In this document: positions 1 to 9,174 of the stretch, one piece after another | Layout of the letters: each line of letters opens with the position of its first letter | Position numbering within the stretch: the stretch's first letter is position 1 | DNA from: Gammaproteobacteria bacterium | GTDB taxonomy: Bacteria > Pseudomonadota > Gammaproteobacteria > Pseudomonadales > Azotimanducaceae | Reading direction: 5' to 3' | Assembly (NCBI GenBank): GCA_026709225.1 | Contig: JAPOTJ010000001.1 | Location: 44,526 to 96,269 of the forward strand | Length of the DNA stretch: 51,744 nucleotides | Notes under the pieces: model-generated | Told to the model about the DNA's origin: nothing | The model's input: only the letters and a program-made list of their open reading frames with translations | The model's database searches: none | Made by a program: the position numbers and the translations under genes

Positions 1-92
<92 letters not shown>

Positions 93-146
93 AGTGCCGC
101 TCGCCACAACCTACAGCTAACGCCGTTTGCGAAAGAGCCGATGCTT

Positions 147-731
147 TTACTTTGCGCGACACTGCAATTTGTTCTGATGTATCAAAGCAGAATGCAATAC
201 TACATCTTTCTTCAGGATCGCGTATTCCCTGTCCTGCCAATGTTCTTGGGACTGCGTATTCAAGTTCGTGCTGTCTTGGTAATTGCCTTTGACAGCCAGC
301 CGTCCTGAATCGACTGCGCGAGCTGTGAAATCGCTCGGCATCTCATCCGGCCAAGGTGCGAAAGGTCAGCGGCGAAGCAATATTTGGCCATCAAGCACTG
401 AGACCAGCAGATAATCCACGCTTCCGCCCGGAAGTGCGACTTCTGGAACGATGTGAAGCTCATTGCCGGGATAGTGCCCTCGCAACAAATGGAGTGAGTC
501 GACGAAAATCTGCTTTCGCTGCAAGAGGCGTTTGGGGCAGATCACTATTGGCCGCGCCTTGCGTCCATGTCGCACCGTACACGTTCCGATCGAAATTTCC
601 GGTCGGGACTTGCGAACCTTAAAACATCTGCTATTTGTGTATGGACACCACTGGTCGACAACGACCTGCTTCCAATTGACATCCTTGCTTGCCGCGACAT
701 CCATGCCGAACAGATCAACGATTTTGCTCAT
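147..731 (-). pseudogene. NotI-family type II restriction endonuclease, truncated or interrupted
   Basis: The reading frame starts at 731 and overlaps the methyltransferase stop by four bases (ATGA), the usual layout of a restriction-modification pair. The first 118 or so residues resemble the NotI family: cysteines at 29, 36, 51 and 65 form a probable zinc site (CPYTNSRC, then GTC and ICPKR), followed by LHIVPEVALPGGSVDY. A TGA at 366-368 stops the frame after 121 residues. The same frame stays open afterwards to 147, and that part looks codon-like but I do not recognise it. The catalytic E-I-Q-T...D segment expected after the SVDY region in NotI relatives is absent in every frame. I infer an inactive or chimeric remnant; a sequencing error at the TGA would not restore the catalytic part. 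Confidence 0.55.
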
Positions 732-1783
732 AGCAAGAACGAGCGAATACGCTTCTTCGCAATATCAACATACTCTGCGGAAATATCGATGCCAATACCG
801 CGCCTGCCAAGACTCTTCGCTACCACCAGAGTCGTACCCGTGCCACAGAATGGATCAATGACGGCTCCCCCGGAAGGGCAAGTCGCAAGAATTGGTATTC
901 GACATAGATCCTCTGGAAAGGGCGCGAAGTGCACCTTTCGTTTTTGACTATCTTCAGGAATGATGTCCCACACATCAGATGGTTTCGTACCATTGGGATG
1001 GTATTTCATGAAGTAGAAACCTCTTTCCTTGAGTTCTTTGGCCCGCCCCGAAAGCCGCTCGCTATCCGAATGGGTTGTTCGCTGCTCACCACGAACAATC
1101 ATTCGGAAATCCGATAACCGCCCGCCCGAAACTTCGGCAAGCATTGCATCAAGCGCAATGATGGCATCTTCCTTTTCAGAGTCGCTGAGCTTTGTGGAAA
1201 GTTCAATTTGACGCCTGTAGCGCACACCTGAAACCCCCGTCGCAGATACAACGGCACCGTTGCGAACCTTGGCACTACGGGGCTTGGCTCGAATGGCATC
1301 CATGTCGTAATAGCAGTCCTTCGTCGAAACGAAGTGAAAGACATCCTCGTAGACATGCCTGAGTTTATCCTTGGAATTGTCCGGAGAACCTTTTACCTTG
1401 TGCCAGATGACATCGTTCCTCAATATCCAGCCCTGCTCATCCATGAGGCGAATAGCCACTCGCCAAGGAATGCCGACGAGAGATTTACCGCGATATGCAT
1501 CGCCTATGTTGAGCCAGAGAGACCCCTGCGGTGTCAGCACTCGCTTGACCTCCCCTAAAATCGCACAGAGCTGATGAATGTAATCTTCAACGTCGGCCTC
1601 CAACCCGATGCCCCCATTGCTGTATTCACGCTGCCCCCAGTAGGGCGGAGAGGTGATACAACAATCGACCGATGCGGTATCGAGCGACTGAAGCACCTGC
1701 AAGGCGTCGCCGCAATACAGTGAGGTATTTTGCGCATGGCAATCTGACTCGGCGGCACTGTGCAGATGGACGCTCATCACCAA
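728..1783 (-). CDS. Site-specific DNA methyltransferase (beta class, N4-cytosine or N6-adenine)
   Basis: This 351-residue protein transfers methyl groups from S-adenosylmethionine to an exocyclic amino group in DNA. The catalytic motif IV, TSPPYW, lies at residues 44-49, and the AdoMet-binding motif I, DPFCGTGTT, lies near 310-318. Motif IV before motif I, with about 260 residues of target-recognition sequence between, is the beta-class order. SPPY does not separate N4C from N6A activity. The gene overlaps the NotI-like gene by four bases, so they formed one operon. With the nuclease broken, it may now act as an orphan methylase. The recognition site cannot be read from sequence, although NotI relatives usually cut long GC-rich sites. 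Confidence 0.9.
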   Translation of the reverse strand: MVMSVHLHSAAESDCHAQNTSLYCGDALQVLQSLDTASVDCCITSPPYWGQREYSNGGIGLEADVEDYIHQLCAILGEVKRVLTPQGSLWLNIGDAYRGKSLVGIPWRVAIRLMDEQGWILRNDVIWHKVKGSPDNSKDKLRHVYEDVFHFVSTKDCYYDMDAIRAKPRSAKVRNGAVVSATGVSGVRYRRQIELSTKLSDSEKEDAIIALDAMLAEVSGGRLSDFRMIVRGEQRTTHSDSERLSGRAKELKERGFYFMKYHPNGTKPSDVWDIIPEDSQKRKVHFAPFPEDLCRIPILATCPSGGAVIDPFCGTGTTLVVAKSLGRRGIGIDISAEYVDIAKKRIRSFLL

Positions 1784-1871
1784 TTCAGCGGTGCGTTCGG
1801 GACGGTGGGGCGGAAATTGTAGAGTGATCTGATTCTGCCAGTCCAGTTGAATTCAAGACCACGAGCGCAAC

Positions 1872-2264
1872 CTACCCCGCCACCATTCGCCGTAACTGTC
1901 GGTACACATCGCTGCCGAGCATGGATTCACTCAAAAACAACACGCCGAAAGGCACCAGATTCGACGGCGCTCGCACAACCACCCAAGCCGCCCAGATGCG
2001 CGGCGCTTCTGCGAGCGGCACCCAGTCGTCTTCTCCGCGCTTGCGGATGCTCATATGATGCTCGGAAAGCGACACTTCAACGGGCAAGGTGTTTCCTATT
2101 GCCCACAGGCGGTAGAAATAGAAAGCGATCGCCACAAACCCAAGCGCTGCCCACGGCAGGTAGTAGCTGACCGGCAGCCATAGCGAACAAGCCAGCACGA
2201 GCAGGATGAAACCGCGGCGCCTTGATTCTGGCGCGATGTCGCAATGAAAAACGATCTCGCTCAT
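1872..2264 (-). CDS. ygfX: YgfX/CptA-like small inner-membrane protein
   Basis: This 130-residue protein has two close hydrophobic helices (about residues 20-55, LLVLACSLWLPVSYYLPW and the following stretch) and a soluble C-terminal half, the YgfX shape. In E. coli YgfX partners SdhE and has been described as a toxin acting on cytoskeletal proteins. I chose the ATG at 2264 because it overlaps the sdhE stop in an ATGA; an ATG nine codons upstream (2291) is possible but would deepen the overlap. Conserved pairing with sdhE supports the call, since sequence identity alone in this family is weak. Confidence 0.75.
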   Translation of the reverse strand: MSEIVFHCDIAPESRRRGFILLVLACSLWLPVSYYLPWAALGFVAIAFYFYRLWAIGNTLPVEVSLSEHHMSIRKRGEDDWVPLAEAPRIWAAWVVVRAPSNLVPFGVLFLSESMLGSDVYRQLRRMVAG

Positions 2265-2527
2265 AAGCGAGCGCCTTGTGCTCGATGCCACTGACGAATT
2301 CTGCCAACGATGTGCGTTGCGCGCTGACTCGGAGCCGCCGCACCTTTCAGCCAGTCAAGCAGCACGACATCATCTTCGCCCAGCATCTCGTCATAGGAAG
2401 CTTGCTCGGCCTGCGTCAGCACCGAATACACGGACTCTGCAAACGGCACGAGCAGCAGATCGAGTTCCAAGAGACCGCGCCGGCTTCGCATGCGCGCGCG
2501 GCGGTGCGCCTCGGTGTGGAGGCTCAC
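2261..2527 (-). CDS. sdhE: FAD assembly factor SdhE (succinate dehydrogenase assembly factor 2)
   Basis: SdhE helps attach FAD covalently to the flavoprotein subunit of succinate dehydrogenase. The 88-residue length and the RRGLLELD motif (the RGxxELD signature) near residues 16-23 are characteristic, as is the acidic LGEDDVVLLDWLKG segment. The start is a GTG at 2527 overlapping the upstream livJ stop (GTGA), so translation is probably coupled to the transporter operon. The ATG at residue 13 would cut off the conserved basic stretch before the motif, so I prefer the GTG. Location behind a liv operon is unusual; sdhE is normally with ygfX alone. Confidence 0.9.
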   Translation of the reverse strand: MSLHTEAHRRARMRSRRGLLELDLLLVPFAESVYSVLTQAEQASYDEMLGEDDVVLLDWLKGAAAPSQRATHIVGRIRQWHRAQGARL

Positions 2528-3732
2528 GATTCGTAGGACACCTCGTGCGCGAGCTTCTTGAACCTGCCATTCTCGACGACCGTCAGGCTCGCAGTCCTCA
2601 CGCCGTTGTGATTCGTCGGCGAGAAGCTGACGCGATAGCCGAACATATCCTCGTAATCCACGATGCTCTCCAAGGCAGCGATAAAGCCTTCCCGCGTCAA
2701 GTCCCGACCCGCCCGTTCGAGCGCTTCAATCACCAAGCCAGTATTGCGGTACCCCTCCATCGCAGGTGGCCCCGGCGGGGTGCCGTAGCGCGCAACGTAA
2801 GCGTCCCACCAAGCGCGAACGCGCTCGTCTTCAATCGAGTCCTCGTAGAGTTGCGGCATATGAACAAAGCAATAATAGCCTTCTCCCGATCCGCTTTCCT
2901 GCTCGGCAATCACCTGCGCAAACGCCGCGTTGTTGCCAACCCAGGCGACATCGTCCCAACCGCTCTTGCGGGCAGCTTCGAGAATCAGAATGGTGTCGCG
3001 ATGCACCGAACCCATGAGTACGACTTGGCAGCCTGCGTCCTTCAGCTTGAGCACGGCGGCGGTGAATTCGGTGTCGGTCGGCAAGGTCGCTGAATGCGCG
3101 GCCAGCTCAAGACCCATCTCGCCGAGCTGATCATTGACCGCTTCAAGGACTTCAAGACCGTACTCGGTATCGTGATAAATCGCGCAAAACGCCTCGGCGC
3201 CTTGCCTGTCGTGGAAATACTTGACCGCCGAGCGCATTTCGTCGTAATAGAGGCTGCGCGCGGTGAACTTGAGCGGATGAAACGGCTCCGCCATGGAGCG
3301 CGCGCCAGTCAGTGGAAAGAGATTCGGCACGCCCGCGGCAAGCTGCTGCTCAAGCACCGCGTTGTTGGTTGGCGTCCCGACGGCGAGCAGCATGGCGAAA
3401 ATCTTGTCCCTGTGAATCAACTTGTTGGCCGCTTGGATGGCGCGCGGCACTTGATAGCCGGTGTCCTCCACGACCACTCGAATCGTGCGACCGTGCACGC
3501 CGCCGGCGGCATTCGCCTCATCGATTCGCATGCGCATGCCGTTGACTGTGCCGATGCCCCAGATGGCGACCACGCCGGAAAGGTCGGTGTGCGAGCCGAG
3601 CACGATCTCGTCGTCTGAGACACCCGGCGTCGTGCCGGATTGGGAGCCACCGTCCGGGGAACCGCCGCAACTTGCAAGAACGAGCGCGACTCCCATCGCC
3701 ACCAATCCAGCCAGTGATGTTCGAATCTTCAA
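2524..3732 (-). CDS. livJ: Branched-chain amino acid-type ABC transporter substrate-binding lipoprotein
   Basis: This 402-residue periplasmic binding protein delivers substrate to the LivHM permease. The N-terminus has a lipoprotein signal with the lipobox LASC, giving Cys22 as the lipidated residue, then a Gly/Ser-rich tether. The body follows the type I periplasmic-binding fold, with IVLGSHTDLSG near residue 43 and GMRMRIDEANAAGG after it. It starts about 42 bases after the acyl-CoA ligase gene and overlaps sdhE. Family members bind leucine-type amino acids, amides, or aromatic and aliphatic acids. Because a CoA ligase sits in the operon, an organic acid is the likelier ligand (inference). 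Confidence 0.88.
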   Translation of the reverse strand: MKIRTSLAGLVAMGVALVLASCGGSPDGGSQSGTTPGVSDDEIVLGSHTDLSGVVAIWGIGTVNGMRMRIDEANAAGGVHGRTIRVVVEDTGYQVPRAIQAANKLIHRDKIFAMLLAVGTPTNNAVLEQQLAAGVPNLFPLTGARSMAEPFHPLKFTARSLYYDEMRSAVKYFHDRQGAEAFCAIYHDTEYGLEVLEAVNDQLGEMGLELAAHSATLPTDTEFTAAVLKLKDAGCQVVLMGSVHRDTILILEAARKSGWDDVAWVGNNAAFAQVIAEQESGSGEGYYCFVHMPQLYEDSIEDERVRAWWDAYVARYGTPPGPPAMEGYRNTGLVIEALERAGRDLTREGFIAALESIVDYEDMFGYRVSFSPTNHNGVRTASLTVVENGRFKKLAHEVSYES

Positions 3733-3774
3733 TCTATTTCTCCACAGTGTCTGATCGCATTATCTCCCTTCCGC

Positions 3775-5613
3775 TTAGTACATGCTTTCGATAAGCGCCG
3801 CGTACTTCTCGTTGACCACCTTGCGTTTGAGCTTCATCGTTGGCGTCAATTCGTCATCTTCGGGGTCGAGCAACTGGTCGATAAGCCGGAACTTCTTGAT
3901 AGTCTCGACACGCGCGAAGAGGCCGTTGACGCGCTCGATCTCGCCGCCAATCAATGACTCGACCTCCTTGGTGTGGCAAAGGCTCGTGTAATTGGTGAAG
4001 GGCACCGACAAATCCTGCGCATACTTGGTGACGTTCTCCTGATCGATCATGATGAGCGCTGTCAGGTATGCCCGCTTGTCGCCGACGACCACCGCATCGG
4101 ACACATAGGGCGAAAACTTGAGCTGATTTTCGATCTCGCTCGGCGTGATGTTTTTGCCGCCTGCAGTGATGATGATGTCCTTCATGCGATCAACAATATA
4201 GAAATAGCCATCGGCATCGACGCGGCCGACATCGCCCGTGTGCAGCCAGCCATCGACAATGGTCTCGGCGGTTTTCTCCGGCTTGTTCCAATAGCCTTTG
4301 ACGACACCCGGACTGCGGATGAGGATCTCGTTGTCTTCGGAGAGCTTCACGTCCACGCCTTCGCAGGCTTTGCCGATGCTGCCGATGCGATTGTCATCAG
4401 CGGAATTGGCAGTGGCGAGCCCGGAGCACTCAGTCTGACCGTACGCTTCAAGCATGGGCCTGCCAAGCGCCCAGAACCACTTGATGAGATCCGGTGCGAT
4501 CGGCGCGGCAGCCGTCAACAGCCAGCGGGCATTGTCGATGCCGAGCGCTCGCCGAACATTTCGTAACACGAGGCGGTCAGCTACCCAGTGCAAAGCACGC
4601 AGCGCGATCGCAGGTCTCTCACCTTGCATCCGACACCTCGCCACGCGTTCCCCAAGTCCGAGCGCCCAATCGTAAGCCAGCTGCCCGAGCTTTGTGGCAT
4701 CTTTCAGCTTGATTGAGACGGTCGAGTACTGCTTCTCCCATACCCTCGGCACCGCAAAGTGAATGCTTGGCGCGACTTCTTGCAAATCCTCGGCGAACGT
4801 TTCACCATTTTCAACGAGATTGACGACTGAGCGGCTGGCGATTGTGAGCGAGATGTAGAGCATGCGACCCGCGACGTGCGCGAATGGCAGAAAGCCGACC
4901 TGATCATCGGTGCTGCGCACCTGATATGTGCTCTGCAAGACCTGCATTTGAAACAGCATATTGCGCTGCGTGAGCATGGTGCCCTTGGGCGGGCCTGTTG
5001 TTCCCGATGTATAGGTGAGCACCATGAGATCATCAGGCTTGATGGCCGAAGCGCGCTGCAGCCATTCGGCGCTTTTTTCCTCTTCAGCACTGCGGCCGAG
5101 ATCGAGGAGCCGTTCAAAACTGAGGCAAGCTGGGTCGTCCAGGTCGCGAAGCCCTTCCATGTCCATAATGATGATGCGCACAAGGCTTGGCGTTCGTTCG
5201 CGCACGGCGAGCACCTTGTCGAGCTGCTCCTCGTCCTCGGCAAAGTAGAAGCGCGTGCCGCTGTCATTGATCAGATACTCGACTTGCGACGCCGAATCAG
5301 TGGGGTAGACGCCATTGGTGACGCCGCCTGCGCAGTTGATGCCTTGATCGGCGTAGAGCCATTCAGCGCGCACTTCCGCTGCGATTGAACACACATCGCC
5401 AGCCTTCATGCCAAGCGCCATCAATCCTAGGCCGACGAGTCGCGCTCGCTCGCCATACTCGCCCCAGGTCACCGGATTCCAGACGCCGAAGTCCTTTTCC
5501 CGAAAAGCAAGGCGCTCCGAATCTTCTTGGACGCGCTTCCAAAAGAGCGCAGCGACGGTCTCGCAGCCTTCAATGCTGACCGTGCCGGCCGCCCGCACTT
5601 CGCTCACCGCCAA
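3775..5613 (-). CDS. Long-chain-type acyl-CoA synthetase (AMP-forming)
   Basis: The enzyme activates a carboxylic acid with ATP and joins it to coenzyme A. The 612-residue protein carries the AMP-binding motif TYTSGTTGPPKG at 200-211, the YGQTECSG motif in the middle, GWLHTGDVG, and the C-terminal hinge and lysine region YFYIVDRMKDIIITAGGKN. This is the large-insert form seen in long-chain (ACSL/FadD15-like) ligases. It overlaps livF by ten bases and precedes livJ, so it is part of the transporter operon. The true substrate, a fatty acid, an aromatic acid or a branched acid, cannot be told from sequence. Confidence 0.88.
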   Translation of the reverse strand: MAVSEVRAAGTVSIEGCETVAALFWKRVQEDSERLAFREKDFGVWNPVTWGEYGERARLVGLGLMALGMKAGDVCSIAAEVRAEWLYADQGINCAGGVTNGVYPTDSASQVEYLINDSGTRFYFAEDEEQLDKVLAVRERTPSLVRIIIMDMEGLRDLDDPACLSFERLLDLGRSAEEEKSAEWLQRASAIKPDDLMVLTYTSGTTGPPKGTMLTQRNMLFQMQVLQSTYQVRSTDDQVGFLPFAHVAGRMLYISLTIASRSVVNLVENGETFAEDLQEVAPSIHFAVPRVWEKQYSTVSIKLKDATKLGQLAYDWALGLGERVARCRMQGERPAIALRALHWVADRLVLRNVRRALGIDNARWLLTAAAPIAPDLIKWFWALGRPMLEAYGQTECSGLATANSADDNRIGSIGKACEGVDVKLSEDNEILIRSPGVVKGYWNKPEKTAETIVDGWLHTGDVGRVDADGYFYIVDRMKDIIITAGGKNITPSEIENQLKFSPYVSDAVVVGDKRAYLTALIMIDQENVTKYAQDLSVPFTNYTSLCHTKEVESLIGGEIERVNGLFARVETIKKFRLIDQLLDPEDDELTPTMKLKRKVVNEKYAALIESMY

Positions 5614-6371
5614 GTCTTCCGCTGCTTCCAGCGACGCCGGCCGCGCACGCCCTGCTCTTTCATGCCAAGGTAGAACTCCTTGATGTCGGTCGCATCGCGC
5701 AGGCTCGATGATGTGTCCTCCATCACAATACGACCGTTTTCAAGCACATAGCCATAGTCGGCAACATCAAGCGCCATGCGCGCGTTCTGCTCAACAAGCA
5801 TGATGGTGACGCTCTCATCGCGATTCAGCTTGACAATGGTTTCGGCAATTTCACCGACGAGTTGCGGCGACAGGCCAAGCGACGGCTCATCAAGCAGCAT
5901 CAGGCGCGGCGCGGACATCATTGCCCGGCCAATGGCGAGCATCTGCTGCTGCCCGCCAGAGAGATAGCCTGCCTGGCTCGTTCGCTTCGCATACAGAGCC
6001 GGGAACAGCGCAAAGACGCGCTGCAATGATTCAGCGACTTCCGCGCGCGTCCGCCGATAGCCGCCCATATGCAGATTCTGTTCGGTGGTCAAGAGCGGAA
6101 ACACTTCCCGGCCTTCAGGCACTTGCGCAATACCGAGGCGGGCCACCTGATGCGGCGGCGTGCCTTCAATGGACTTGCCCTGAAACTCAACACGCCCTTT
6201 CTCCGGCACCATGGTTCCGCTAATGGTCTTCAGCAGCGTGGACTTGCCCGCGCCATTGGCGCCGAGGAGCGCAAGTACCTGTCCCTCGCGAACCTTCATG
6301 CTGACGCCTCTGAGCGCCATGATCGGTCCATAGAACGTCTCAACATTCTGCACACCTAAGAGATCAGCCAT
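5604..6371 (-). CDS. livF: Branched-chain-type ABC transporter ATP-binding protein LivF
   Basis: This 255-residue ATPase powers the LivHM permease together with LivG. It has Walker A GANGAGKS at 37-44, the LSGGQQQM signature, Walker B LMLLDEPSLGLSP and the H-loop replacement EQN typical of LivF (LVEQNARMAL). I chose the ATG at 6371, which overlaps the livG stop by eight bases. A longer frame starting at 6425 would add 18 residues unlike the family. The C-terminal tail is basic and overlaps the ligase start. Confidence 0.92.
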   Translation of the reverse strand: MADLLGVQNVETFYGPIMALRGVSMKVREGQVLALLGANGAGKSTLLKTISGTMVPEKGRVEFQGKSIEGTPPHQVARLGIAQVPEGREVFPLLTTEQNLHMGGYRRTRAEVAESLQRVFALFPALYAKRTSQAGYLSGGQQQMLAIGRAMMSAPRLMLLDEPSLGLSPQLVGEIAETIVKLNRDESVTIMLVEQNARMALDVADYGYVLENGRIVMEDTSSSLRDATDIKEFYLGMKEQGVRGRRRWKQRKTWR

Positions 6372-7131
6372 GCTCACCTCCAAGATAGGCTTCGAGTACG
6401 GTCGGGTGGCTGCGCACCTCGTCAAAGCTGCCCGTGGTCAGCACCTCACCTTCGTTCATGGCCATGACTCGGTGCGAGACTTCGCCAACAAGTCGCATAT
6501 CGTGCTCGACCATAAGCACGGTCATGCCGAGTTCGCGATTGATATCCTCGATCCAGAAGACAAGGTCTTCGGTCTCCTCCGGATTGAGGCCGGACGACGG
6601 CTCGTCAAGCAAAATCAGCTGTGGGCGCAGGCACAGGCCGCGCGCAATCTCAACCATTTTGCGCACGCCAAACGGCAAGCTCGCGATCACTTCATAGCGG
6701 TAGGCTTGCAAGTCAAGCAGATCGATGATCTCTTCAATGTGCTCGCGCGCGGCTAGCTCTTGGCGTCGAACGCTTGGCAGGAACAGCATGTCTCGCAGCA
6801 CATTCGATTGACGGTGCACATCGCTCGCAATCATCAAGTTCTTGAGCACGCTCTCGTGTTCGAACAGTTCACAGTTCTGAAACGTTCGCGCGATGCCAAG
6901 CGCCGCAATCGTGTAATCCTTCGCTTCTGTGATGTCGCGCCCTTGAAATTCAATACGCCCTGAATCCAGATCATAGAAGCGACTGATGGCATTGAAGATC
7001 GACGTCTTGCCAGCGCCATTCGGCCCGATAATGCTGAACACCTCGCCCTCAGAGACCTCGAACGAAACATCCTTGATGGCTTGCACGCCACCAAAGCTGA
7101 GGACAAGACTGCTTGCTTTCAGGAGACTCAT
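6364..7131 (-). CDS. livG: Branched-chain-type ABC transporter ATP-binding protein LivG
   Basis: This is the second ATPase of the transporter, 255 residues long. Walker A GPNGAGKT is at 36-43, Walker B is LILLDEPSSGLNPEE and the switch histidine is in VEHDMRLV. The LivG hallmark is the helical region after Walker A (IARTFQNCELFEHESVLKN). The start overlaps the livM stop by four bases (ATGA). The LSGG signature is degenerate (LPFGVRKMVEIARGL), which is normal for LivG proteins. Confidence 0.92.
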   Translation of the reverse strand: MSLLKASSLVLSFGGVQAIKDVSFEVSEGEVFSIIGPNGAGKTSIFNAISRFYDLDSGRIEFQGRDITEAKDYTIAALGIARTFQNCELFEHESVLKNLMIASDVHRQSNVLRDMLFLPSVRRQELAAREHIEEIIDLLDLQAYRYEVIASLPFGVRKMVEIARGLCLRPQLILLDEPSSGLNPEETEDLVFWIEDINRELGMTVLMVEHDMRLVGEVSHRVMAMNEGEVLTTGSFDEVRSHPTVLEAYLGGEHG

Positions 7132-8204
7132 TGCAAGCGCTCGGTCGTTAAAAAGCGCTGTTGGCGCTTGAATGTGTCTTTTCGATAGAGCGGGAACTCC
7201 TCAAAATAGCGCCGTATCTTGAGCCATCGCCCGTAGATGCCATCCGGTTCGAGTATAAGAAACGCGATGAGGATTGCGCCGAACACGGCTGGTTCGATAC
7301 CGGGCAGATTGGCGACGCCTTGCGGCAGGACATCGCGAGCGAGCGCAATGCCTTGGGGCAGCAGCCCGATGAAAATAGCGCCGAAAATGACGCCATGCAT
7401 CGAGCCGAGCCCACCGACCACGACCATCAACAAGAGTTGTATGGAGGTGATCAAGGTAAACGCATCAGGTGCGAGATGTCCGATGCGGTGCGCAAACAGC
7501 GCGCCCGCCAATCCCGTGAACATGCCTGAGAGCGTAAAGGCGAGCGTTTTTGTGCGCACGAGCGAGATGCCCATGCTGACCGCGCTTGTTTCCGAATCGC
7601 GGACCGCCACAAGCGCTCGCCCCGTTGGACTACGCAGAATATTCAGCGCCGCGAACATGGATGCCACGAGCACCGCGAGACAGACGTAGAAGAACGGGCG
7701 CGGAGCGTCGAGCACCATGCCAAATATCTCGGCGTCGGGCACCCTCATGCCACGAAAGCCACCAGTGACGCTCGTCCAGTGCGTGAGCACCTGTTCAACG
7801 ATCTCGGCGAGCGCGAGTGTGGCAATCGCCAGATAGACGCCGGTCATGCGCAGCACCGGCAGCCCGACAAGCATGGAAACAAACCCTGTGAAGAGCGCGG
7901 CGCAGAGCAATGACGGCAGGAAGGGCACGCCCCAGGTCATGAATCTCGCGTGCGCGTAGGCGCCAATCGCGAGAAACGCCGCATGTCCGAGGCTGACCAT
8001 TCCCGTATAGCCAACGAGCAGCATCAGGCCGACGCCAGCGATGGCATAGATGAAGACTTGCGCGAGCTCACCGAGATAAAAGGGGTCGAGCACGAGCGGC
8101 GCCGCGAGCAGCAGAGCGGCCAGCAGGCCGTACCAGAGCAGATGCCCGGAATGCTGAAAGAGCGCTAGGTCGATTCTGTGGCTTGTGCGGAATAGGAATC
8201 GCAC
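7128..8204 (-). CDS. livM: Branched-chain-type ABC transporter permease LivM
   Basis: This 358-residue permease has eight or more hydrophobic helices and the LivM motif around GYTGMVSLGHAAFLAIGAYA near residue 65, where LivM proteins are highly conserved. The second conserved stretch, VVGGLGSMHGVIFGAIFIG, lies about 80 residues before the end. It pairs with LivH to form the inner-membrane channel. It begins one base after the livH stop, so the two are made together. The charged C-terminal tail of about 40 residues follows the usual LivM plan. Confidence 0.92.
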   Translation of the reverse strand: MRFLFRTSHRIDLALFQHSGHLLWYGLLAALLLAAPLVLDPFYLGELAQVFIYAIAGVGLMLLVGYTGMVSLGHAAFLAIGAYAHARFMTWGVPFLPSLLCAALFTGFVSMLVGLPVLRMTGVYLAIATLALAEIVEQVLTHWTSVTGGFRGMRVPDAEIFGMVLDAPRPFFYVCLAVLVASMFAALNILRSPTGRALVAVRDSETSAVSMGISLVRTKTLAFTLSGMFTGLAGALFAHRIGHLAPDAFTLITSIQLLLMVVVGGLGSMHGVIFGAIFIGLLPQGIALARDVLPQGVANLPGIEPAVFGAILIAFLILEPDGIYGRWLKIRRYFEEFPLYRKDTFKRQQRFLTTERLQ

Positions 8205-8205
8205 G

Positions 8206-9084
8206 TCACACCTTCTTGCGCTGAACGCTCGCGAACAATCCGCTTGGACGCACGATCAGCATGATGAGCATGACAAGATACGGGCTTGCCGTTGCCAAGC
8301 CGGTTGGCAAGGCAATTTGCGCGAATTGCTCGATGACGCCAATGGCGATGCCGGCAATGAGCGCGCCAGGCAAGCTGCCAAGACCACCGATGATCGCCGC
8401 CGCGAAGGCTTTGATGCCAATGAACCCGACTTGCGGATCGATGAGGCTCACTGGCGCGAGCATGACACCCGCGAAACCAGCGATACCTGCAGACAAGGCC
8501 CATGCCAGCGACGTGATGCGATTGACCGAAATGCCAACGAGCACCGCAGCGAGCTGGTTTTGCGATGCCGCCTGCATGGACACGCCAATGCGCGCGTAGC
8601 GAAAGTACAGGCCGAGTGCGATGCACAACATGGCTGTGCCGACCATAACCGCAATGTTCTCAAAGCCGAGCGACACATCGCCAAAGGTCAAGACTTCGCC
8701 GCTAAAAGGGTTGTGAATGGCCTTGGGATCGGCACCCCAAACACTACTTGCAAAGCTGCGCAGAATGAACCCGAGGCCGACGGTGAGCATGAGCACCGCG
8801 AAGGTGGGTTCGCCAATCATCGGTCTGATGAGCGCACGTTCCAAAAGCGCGCCGATGAGCGCCATGCTCGCGCACGTGCAGACCAGACCGAGCCAATAGG
8901 GCATGCCCAGCACATTCAGGAAGGTGAAGGCAACGAACATGCCGATCATCATGAGATCGCCCTGCGCGAAATTGACGACCTCGGTGGCCTTGTAGATCAG
9001 CACGAAGCCAAGCGCGATCAACCCGTAGACGCATCCTTGCGACAGGCCGACGATAAGAACTTGCAGGAACTGGGCGCCGTCCAT
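8206..9084 (-). CDS. livH: Branched-chain-type ABC transporter permease LivH
   Basis: This 292-residue permease carries the LivH signature LIYKATEVVNFAQGDLMMIG near its N-terminus and AAIIGGLGSLPGALIAGIAI near its C-terminus, with about eight membrane helices. It is the first gene of the liv operon. I chose the ATG at 9084 (MDGAQFLQVL); an upstream TTG at 9099 is in frame but less likely. The gap to the TonB receptor gene holds an inverted repeat, so the liv promoter probably lies there or upstream of the receptor. Confidence 0.9.
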   Translation of the reverse strand: MDGAQFLQVLIVGLSQGCVYGLIALGFVLIYKATEVVNFAQGDLMMIGMFVAFTFLNVLGMPYWLGLVCTCASMALIGALLERALIRPMIGEPTFAVLMLTVGLGFILRSFASSVWGADPKAIHNPFSGEVLTFGDVSLGFENIAVMVGTAMLCIALGLYFRYARIGVSMQAASQNQLAAVLVGISVNRITSLAWALSAGIAGFAGVMLAPVSLIDPQVGFIGIKAFAAAIIGGLGSLPGALIAGIAIGVIEQFAQIALPTGLATASPYLVMLIMLIVRPSGLFASVQRKKV

Positions 9085-9120
9085 GAAGGTGCCGGGCAAT
9101 TTGGATGCGGCAGTGTAACA

Positions 9121-9152
9121 GTGAGCGGCGGCGTACCCTGTTCCCCGCTCAC
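9121..9152. terminator. Inverted repeat between receptor gene and livH, possible terminator
   Basis: An eight-base perfect stem (GTGAGCGG at 9121-9128, CCGCTCAC at 9145-9152) encloses a 16-base loop in the short gap between two minus-strand genes. No T-run follows on the minus strand, so it is not a clear intrinsic terminator. It may attenuate read-through or protect an mRNA end. Confidence 0.35.
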
Positions 9153-9174
9153 ACGTCGCTTTGCTCGTGCATGA

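Noticed and set aside
8185..9174. A 329-codon plus-strand frame opposite livH
   Set aside because: Charged, low-complexity product with no signature; livH on the other strand is certain.
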